A DNA stretch of 39,750 nt. Origin: Gemmatimonadota bacterium (GTDB taxonomy: Bacteria > Gemmatimonadota > Gemmatimonadetes > Gemmatimonadales > Gemmatimonadaceae). The translations under genes and the position numbers were made by a program. The notes under the pieces were generated by a model. It had not been told where the DNA came from. It made no database searches and saw nothing but the letters and a program-made list of their open reading frames with translations. Shown piece after piece: positions 35,026 through 39,750 of this stretch. Positions within the stretch are counted from its first letter, which is position 1. Each line of letters opens with the position of its first letter. The stretch lies in contig PMAE01000025.1 in assembly GCA_003152485.1 (NCBI GenBank), forward strand, positions 9,440-49,189, given 5' to 3'.

Positions 35026-36614
35026 CCGACCGCAAGATGGTGACGCTGACCGTCGAAGGCCGCCAAGTGCAGGTCCCCGAAGGCACATCGATGCTCGAAG
35101 CCGCGAAGGTCGCGGGCGTCCTCATCCCCCATTATTGCTACCACCCGGGGCTGCCGGTGGCGGGGGTGTGTCGGATGTGTCTCGTGGAAGTGGAGAAGGC
35201 GCCGAAGCTTGCGGCGGCCTGTGCGACGGCGGTCGCCGACGGACAGGTGGTGCACGTGCATTCCGATGTCGCCCGCGAGGCGCGCCAAGGGGTGCTCGAG
35301 ATGCTGCTCATCAACCACCCGCTCGACTGCCCGATTTGCGATCAATCGGGCGAGTGCGAACTGCAGGACTATACCTTCGCCGAAGGCCGCAAGGACTCCC
35401 GGTATCAGGAGGCCAAGCGGTTCAATCCGGTCGAGGATTTCGGCGGCGACGTCCTGTACGTCCCGAATCGGTGCATCCTGTGTACGCGATGCGTCCGGTT
35501 CATGGAAGACGTGGCCCACGATCCCGTCCTCAACGTCAGTGAACGCGGCGACCGCGCGGTCATCGGCAAGTTCGAAGGCCAGGACCTCACGCACCCGTGG
35601 GCGGGCAACGTGGTGGAGTTGTGTCCGGTGGGCGCGCTGCTCTCCAAAGATTTCCTGAATAAGGCGCGCTCGTGGGACCTCGACCGTGCGGCCTCGATCT
35701 GCCCCAATTGCACTCAGGGATGCAACAGTGCGCTCGAGAGCCGGGACAACGTCGTGGTGCGGATGCGACCGCGCCCGAACGACGACGTCAACAAGTTCTT
35801 CCTCTGTGATGAGGGACGGCTGAACTATCGGTGGCTCAATCGGCGCGACCGAGTCGAGTTCCCGCACGTACGGCGGGCCGACGCGTTGGCGCCGATCGAT
35901 TGGGATGTCGCGGTCGAAGCCGCGGCCACTGCGCTCCGCGGCCGCCGGGTCTTCGTCCTCGCCTCGCCGTCGCTCTCCAACGAAGTGCTGTTCCTCCTGT
36001 CACGGGTGATCGCGCGAGTCGGCGGCGCGGGCGCGTTTCGCGTGCGGCATGGCCCCGAGGCGCCACTCGACGGGGTGCCCGGCCTCTCGCTGCGGGCGGA
36101 CCGCGCGGCCAACGTGCAGGGCGCCGGACTACTGGGGTTCCGCAATTCCGAGACGCCACTCGATGGCGTCGCGGCGGGCGATGCGCTGCTCATCGTGGAC
36201 GAAGAACTGGCGGGGGTGGACGCCAGCGCCCTGAGCGCCGCGGTCGCCCGCGCGGGCGCGGTCGTCGTGATCGGGACGACGCTGCCTCCGTGGGCGCGGG
36301 ACGCCACCGTGGTGCTCCCGATCGCCAACATGGCGGAAGAGGAGGGGACGTTCACGAACGTGCAGGGTCGCGTCCAGCGGTACCTGCAAGCCAAAGCCGC
36401 TCCGGGACTCGCGCGGCCGGGCTACGCGGCGGTGGGCGACCTGCTGGCGGCGCTCGGCGAAGCGGCCGTGTACTTCCTCCCCGCGGATGTGTTCCGGGCG
36501 TTGGCCGTCGCACATCCCCCGTTCGCGGGCATGACCTACGAGACGCTCGGTCTCCGCGGGTCGGTCGTATCGACGGGCGCCGGGTCCCCCGCGGTGGCGG
36601 CCGCGCCCACATGA
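35022..36614 (+). CDS. nuoG: NADH-quinone oxidoreductase subunit G, short form
   Basis: The largest peripheral-arm subunit, carrying several Fe-S clusters. It has 530 residues, far shorter than the roughly 900 of E. coli. The N-terminal [2Fe-2S] ligands (YCYHPGLPVAGVCRMCLVEV, then Cys of LAAACATA), the His/Cys site DCPICDQSGECELQDY, NRCILCTRCVRFMEDV and the Cys of ELCPVGALL are present, plus CPNCTQGCN and FLCDEGR for the additional N7-type cluster. The C-terminal molybdopterin-oxidoreductase-like domain is reduced (about 300-530) but keeps ATVVLPIANMAEEEGTFTNVQGRVQ. It is probably structural, without a cofactor. Confidence 0.93.
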   Translation: MTDRKMVTLTVEGRQVQVPEGTSMLEAAKVAGVLIPHYCYHPGLPVAGVCRMCLVEVEKAPKLAAACATAVADGQVVHVHSDVAREARQGVLEMLLINHPLDCPICDQSGECELQDYTFAEGRKDSRYQEAKRFNPVEDFGGDVLYVPNRCILCTRCVRFMEDVAHDPVLNVSERGDRAVIGKFEGQDLTHPWAGNVVELCPVGALLSKDFLNKARSWDLDRAASICPNCTQGCNSALESRDNVVVRMRPRPNDDVNKFFLCDEGRLNYRWLNRRDRVEFPHVRRADALAPIDWDVAVEAAATALRGRRVFVLASPSLSNEVLFLLSRVIARVGGAGAFRVRHGPEAPLDGVPGLSLRADRAANVQGAGLLGFRNSETPLDGVAAGDALLIVDEELAGVDASALSAAVARAGAVVVIGTTLPPWARDATVVLPIANMAEEEGTFTNVQGRVQRYLQAKAAPGLARPGYAAVGDLLAALGEAAVYFLPADVFRALAVAHPPFAGMTYETLGLRGSVVSTGAGSPAVAAAPT

Positions 36615-37981
36615 TGATGGGCGCGCTGTTCCCGGGGGTGCTGCCGCCCATGCTGCAACGGATCGTCGATCCGCAATCGCCGCCAGCTGATCTCGGGTTC
36701 CTTGGACCGATCAGTGTGCCGCTGATCTACACGATCGTGAAGATGCTGATCGTGTTCACGGTCTACATGGTCGGGGTCGCGCTCCTGACGCTCGCCGAGC
36801 GCAAGATCTCGGCGTGGATACAGGACCGGCTCGGTCCGAACCGCGTGCTCAAGGGATGGGGCCAACCGTTGGCCGACGGCGTGAAGAATTTCATGAAGGA
36901 GGAGACCCTCCCCGACGCGGTCAACAAGCCCCTGTTCCTGCTCGCGCCCGCGTTGGCGTTCATCCCGGCGCTCAGCCTCTGGGCCGTCATTCCGTTCGCC
37001 GCGCCCCTGCCACTACCCTGGGGGCGGATGGATATGGTCGTGGCCGATCTGCCCATTGGGTACCTGTACATTCTCGCGCTCGCCTCGCTCGGCGTGTTCG
37101 GGATCGTGCTCGCCGGCTGGGCCTCCAACAACAAGTACGCCCTCCTCGGCGGCCTCCGGGCCAGCGCCCAGATGGTCTCCTACGAGATCGCGATGGGGAT
37201 GTCGACCATCCCCATCCTGCTGCTGGCCGGAGATGTCTCCCTTGGCACGATCGTGCGGCAGCAAGAGCAGAACGGATGGCACGTGCTCACGCTCACGATC
37301 GCGTGTTTCATTTTTCTCGTGTCGGCGTTCGCCGAGACGAACCGGCTGCCATTCGACATGCCGGAGGCCGAATCCGAGCTGATCGCGGGATATCACACCG
37401 AGTACAGCGCGATGAAGTTCTCGCTCTTCTTCATCGCCGAATACGCCAACATGGTGACGGCCAGCGCGCTGATGGCAACGCTGTTCTTCGGTGGGTGGAC
37501 CGTGCCGTTCTGGCACGCGGTCAACAATGCGCCGTGGGCGGCCTGGAAGACGGCGATCACGCTCGGCGCGTTCCTGTTCAAGGTATTGTTCTTCCTGTTC
37601 TTCTATATGTGGATTCGGTGGACGCTGCCGCGCTTCAGATACGACCAGCTCATGTCGCTCGGATGGAAGATCATGCTGCCGCTGTCGCTCGGATACGTCG
37701 TCGTGATCGCGGGCGCGACACTCGGACTCGACGCGGTGGGCGTGCCGCGGACGCCCGTGCACGGGTGGCCGCTGTACAGTCTCTGCCTGATGGCCATCAA
37801 CATCGTGTTGGTCGTGCTGCTGTTCGTGGTCGCCGACCGCGGGCGGTTGATCAGTCCCGCGAGCACGCGGGTTCGGGCCGTCGAACTCGCGCGACTGCGT
37901 GCGGTACGGCAGCGGTCGGCGCTGGCGCAGCGTCCCGTGGTGGCCGCGGTCGGCCGTCCGGCGTCCGGGGCGGGGGATTGA
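36611..37981 (+). CDS. nuoH: NADH-quinone oxidoreductase subunit H
   Basis: Membrane subunit at the junction with the quinone channel. It has about 456 residues from the first of three consecutive ATG codons (36611, overlapping the nuoG stop). Around eight to nine helices are visible. Signatures are LTLAERKISAWIQDRLGPNRVLKGWGQPLADGVK, EAESELIAGYHTEYSAMKFSLFFIAEYANM and the C-terminal MWIRWTLPRFRYDQLMSLGWK. It is longer than the usual 325-430 because of an N-terminal extension of about 40 residues, additional residues between helices, and a basic Ala/Arg/Val-rich tail after the last helix (about 415-456). Confidence 0.95.
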   Translation: MMMGALFPGVLPPMLQRIVDPQSPPADLGFLGPISVPLIYTIVKMLIVFTVYMVGVALLTLAERKISAWIQDRLGPNRVLKGWGQPLADGVKNFMKEETLPDAVNKPLFLLAPALAFIPALSLWAVIPFAAPLPLPWGRMDMVVADLPIGYLYILALASLGVFGIVLAGWASNNKYALLGGLRASAQMVSYEIAMGMSTIPILLLAGDVSLGTIVRQQEQNGWHVLTLTIACFIFLVSAFAETNRLPFDMPEAESELIAGYHTEYSAMKFSLFFIAEYANMVTASALMATLFFGGWTVPFWHAVNNAPWAAWKTAITLGAFLFKVLFFLFFYMWIRWTLPRFRYDQLMSLGWKIMLPLSLGYVVVIAGATLGLDAVGVPRTPVHGWPLYSLCLMAINIVLVVLLFVVADRGRLISPASTRVRAVELARLRAVRQRSALAQRPVVAAVGRPASGAGD

Positions 37982-38016
37982 TGCGTCCCGTCGTGCGTTC
38001 CCCATCGGCGAGTTGA
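37981..38016 (+). other. 11-codon mini-ORF before nuoI
   Basis: ATGCGT at 37981 shares a base with the nuoH stop (TGATG). It encodes MRPVVRSPSAS and ends at TGA 38014-38016, within TGAGGAT which doubles as the nuoI Shine-Dalgarno. This is the third TGATGCG start of this type in the window. Function unproven. Confidence 0.2.
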
Positions 38017-38023
38017 GGATCTG

Positions 38024-38521
38024 ATGTCGATCAGCGTCAAGGTGCTCACGCGCCCAATCGATGAAGTCAGCTACGTCCGCGCGACCATGAAGGGCATGGC
38101 GCTGACGTTCAAGCACATGATCAATCCGCATAAGGTGACGGTGCAATACCCGGAGCATCGGGACCCGCTGTCGGCCCGGTGGCGCGGCACACACCGGATG
38201 CTCACGAACGAGGACGGGACCGCCAAATGCGTCGCGTGCGGGCTCTGCCCGGCCGTCTGCCCGGCCAACTGCATCAAGCTCGTGCCCGGCGAGGATGAGC
38301 AGGGCAACCGGTACCCCTTGGTCTTCGAGATCGATGAGTTCCGGTGCATCTTCTGCGGCTACTGCCAGGAAGTGTGTCCGGAGGAAGCCATCCACGTCGG
38401 CCGCCACTACGAGAATGCGGAGTACAGCCGCGACGGATTCGTGTACGATCTCGAGCGGCTCACGGCGCAAACGCACCCGGTCTGTGAGATGTGGGATCCC
38501 GCCGACCCCAAAGGCGAATGA
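38024..38521 (+). CDS. nuoI: NADH-quinone oxidoreductase subunit I
   Basis: Ferredoxin-like subunit that passes electrons through two [4Fe-4S] clusters (N6a and N6b). It has 165 residues. Ligand motifs are CVACGLCPAVCPANC and CIFCGYCQEVCPEEA, each C-x2-C-x2-C-x3-C. The N-terminal MALTFKHMINPHKVTVQYPEHRDPLSARWRG segment is the family membrane-edge helix and strand. The ATG follows GAGGAT at 5 bases, a usable ribosome-binding site. The stop overlaps the nuoJ ATG. Confidence 0.96.
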   Translation: MSISVKVLTRPIDEVSYVRATMKGMALTFKHMINPHKVTVQYPEHRDPLSARWRGTHRMLTNEDGTAKCVACGLCPAVCPANCIKLVPGEDEQGNRYPLVFEIDEFRCIFCGYCQEVCPEEAIHVGRHYENAEYSRDGFVYDLERLTAQTHPVCEMWDPADPKGE

Positions 38522-39126
38522 CGCTCTTCTATCAATTCTGCTTCTACCTGTTCGGATTGGTGGCGGTCGTGTCGGCGTGCGTCTTCGTGACGCGGAAGAG
38601 CCCGGTGGCCGCCGCGCTCTGGCTCGTCAACGTCCTGTTCTGCCTCGCGGCGCTGTTCGTGCTCCTCGACGCGCAATTCATTGGCGCCATTCAAGTGCTC
38701 GTGTACGCGGGCGCGATCATGGTGGTGTTCCTCTTCGTCATCATGTTGCTCAACCTGGGCGAGCCGGCGCGGATCGCGGACTCGCGTGGCACGCTGCCCT
38801 ATCTCGGCGCCGGATTGCTGGCGATCGGCGTATTGGCAGCGCTCATGACTCGGTTGCCGCACCCGGTGCCGTTGCAACCCTTCCGGATCGCCGCGGATTC
38901 GCTGGCCGCTGAGGCGCGTGTCAGTGGTGCTGTGGCGCCCGTCGCCGTGCCGCTCTTCACGGAATACCTGCTGGCGTTCGAAGTGACCAGCGTGTTGCTG
39001 CTCGCGGCCGTGGTCGGCGCGGTGGTGCTGGGTCGGAAGCGCAACGAGCCCGACGCGACGGGGGCTGGCGACGGGAGCGCTCGTCGGACCCGGCCGGACG
39101 TCCGGGAGGCGGCACATGCTAGCTGA
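38518..39126 (+). CDS. nuoJ: NADH-quinone oxidoreductase subunit J
   Basis: Membrane subunit of complex I. It has 202 residues with five hydrophobic helices; the third, conserved one contains [28 protein letters not shown], the subunit J signature with its pi-bulge segment. An insert-like periplasmic loop (about 105-150) separates helices four and five. The last 30 residues are polar. The ATG at 38518 overlaps the nuoI stop as ATGA; the open frame before it is not coding. Confidence 0.94.
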   Translation: MTLFYQFCFYLFGLVAVVSACVFVTRKSPVAAALWLVNVLFCLAALFVLLDAQFIGAIQVLVYAGAIMVVFLFVIMLLNLGEPARIADSRGTLPYLGAGLLAIGVLAALMTRLPHPVPLQPFRIAADSLAAEARVSGAVAPVAVPLFTEYLLAFEVTSVLLLAAVVGAVVLGRKRNEPDATGAGDGSARRTRPDVREAAHAS

Positions 39127-39409
39127 CTCACTCTTCTTCTCCGCGATCCTCTTTGCCATCGGCGTCGTGGGAGTGCTGACGCGCCGGAACGCGATCATCA
39201 TTTTCATGTGCGTGGAGCTCATGCTCAACGCGGTGAACCTCACGTTCGTCGCGTTCGCGCAGGTGTATGGCTACGCCGGACAGGTGTTCGTGGTGTTCGT
39301 CATGACCGTCGCGGCCGCCGAAGCCGCGGTCGGCCTCGCGATCATCATCTCGATCTTCCGACATCGCCACACCGTCAACCTCACCGACATCAATCTCCTG
39401 AAAGGCTGA
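39116..39409 (+). CDS. nuoK: NADH-quinone oxidoreductase subunit K
   Basis: Small antiporter-like membrane subunit. It has 97 residues with three helices. The two functional Glu residues are visible in [13 protein letters not shown] and in [21 protein letters not shown], and the tail is [11 protein letters not shown], typical of the family. GGGAGG lies 7 bases before the ATG, within the end of nuoJ, which it overlaps by 11 bases. Length is standard. Confidence 0.95.
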   Translation: MLADSLFFSAILFAIGVVGVLTRRNAIIIFMCVELMLNAVNLTFVAFAQVYGYAGQVFVVFVMTVAAAEAAVGLAIIISIFRHRHTVNLTDINLLKG

Positions 39410-39477
39410 TCCCGAGTGTCCACTGTCCAGGCCCGATGGCAACATGACCGTCACCGACTCACGTCCCTGACGAGCTG

Positions 39478-39750
39478 ATGCTTCTTCAGACCGCGGCGGT
39501 CGTCGCCGGCGGCGGCGCGCCGCACCCGCTGAGCGGCACGGCCGCCGACTGGGTGTGGGCGCTCCCGCTCTTACCGTTGCTCGGGTTCGTCCTCAATGGT
39601 GCGCTGGCCATCGTCGGCGCGGGCCACATCGGTCCGTCGGACCCCTCCGCGGCGGGTCATGCCGGTGACCCGCACGGTGAACCGGGGCGCGATGGGCAGG
39701 CGTCAACCGGCGACCACGCCGATGCGGGCGCCGACCCGGACGCCGACCCG
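39478..39750 (+). CDS. nuoL: NADH-quinone oxidoreductase subunit L (5' part only)
   Basis: The first 91 codons of the proton-pumping subunit L, cut by the window end. Residues 1-25 are a variable Gly/Ala-rich lead; residues 25-45 (WVWALPLLPLLGFVLNGAL) match the family's first helix, WLIPALPLLGFLING-like. From about residue 52 the sequence becomes Asp/His/Gly/Pro-rich (GHAGDPHGEPGRDG, then STGDHADAGADPDADP) and continues to the edge. That long polar loop between helices 1 and 2 is unusual. The ATG shares a base with a TGA (TGATG at 39476-39480). Confidence 0.88.
   Translation, partial: MLLQTAAVVAGGGAPHPLSGTAADWVWALPLLPLLGFVLNGALAIVGAGHIGPSDPSAAGHAGDPHGEPGRDGQASTGDHADAGADPDADP

Noticed and set aside
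33659-35125. A 488-codon open frame on the minus strand opposite nuoF/nuoG, and similar long antisense frames opposite ppc, sdhA and nuoH
   Set aside because: They mirror strongly supported genes, are Arg/Asp/His-rich with no domain, and are expected in GC-rich DNA where antisense frames lack stops.

Overview
The window is high-GC bacterial chromosome, roughly two-thirds G+C by eye, with dense gene packing, frequent GTG/TTG starts and many 4-base stop/start overlaps. Nothing in it looks mobile: I see no transposase, integrase, phage gene, CRISPR array, rRNA or tRNA. The gene content suggests an aerobic, respiring, Gram-negative heterotroph: a plug-domain outer-membrane protein, a succinate dehydrogenase with a single-peptide membrane anchor, a multi-subunit complex I and molybdopterin synthesis genes. 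The style of the proteins reminds me of Gemmatimonadota, but that placement is from memory of families and not from a search.

Layout. 1-716: the end of a membrane-anchored protein, converging with an isochorismatase-like hydrolase. 717-1024: no gene seen. 1025-7388: phosphoenolpyruvate carboxylase, leucyl aminopeptidase and a TonB-plug-like outer-membrane protein. 7443-13032: yicC, gmk, rpoZ, coaBC, a family-4-like uracil-DNA glycosylase and dnaB. 13111-17274: radA, ispD, tsaC, a YwlE-like low-molecular-weight phosphatase and aroE. 17353-21236: a glycolytic block gapA, small membrane protein, pgk, tpiA, secG. 21344-24832: carA, an HU/IHF-type DNA-binding protein, then moaD-moaE-moaA. 24851-29212: malate dehydrogenase followed by sdhC-sdhA-sdhB, two consecutive TCA-cycle steps side by side. 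29242-29796 on the minus strand: dCTP deaminase. 29945-end: nuoA-B-C-D-E-F-G-H-I-J-K and the first 91 codons of nuoL.

How the genes fit together: PEP carboxylase supplies oxaloacetate, malate dehydrogenase and succinate dehydrogenase run part of the TCA cycle, and complex I takes NADH from glycolysis (gapA) and the TCA cycle (mdh) into the quinone pool. gmk and rpoZ sit together as in many bacteria, and moaD/E/A make molybdopterin.

The region is essentially housekeeping, and I do not see a new multi-gene system. The points worth a second look are: (i) a repeated arrangement with a -10-like TAnnnT hexamer 5-9 bases before the start codon, suggesting leaderless mRNAs; (ii) substitutions at known functional residues in CoaBC (Cys to Ala), the uracil-DNA glycosylase (an Fe-S ligand Cys to His) and the isochorismatase-like protein (Cys to Gly); (iii) a phosphatase with the Thr that marks protein-arginine phosphatases; (iv) short TGATGCG-initiated mini-ORFs filling gaps in the sdh and nuo operons; and (v) small palindromes and hairpins in the few intergenic spaces.
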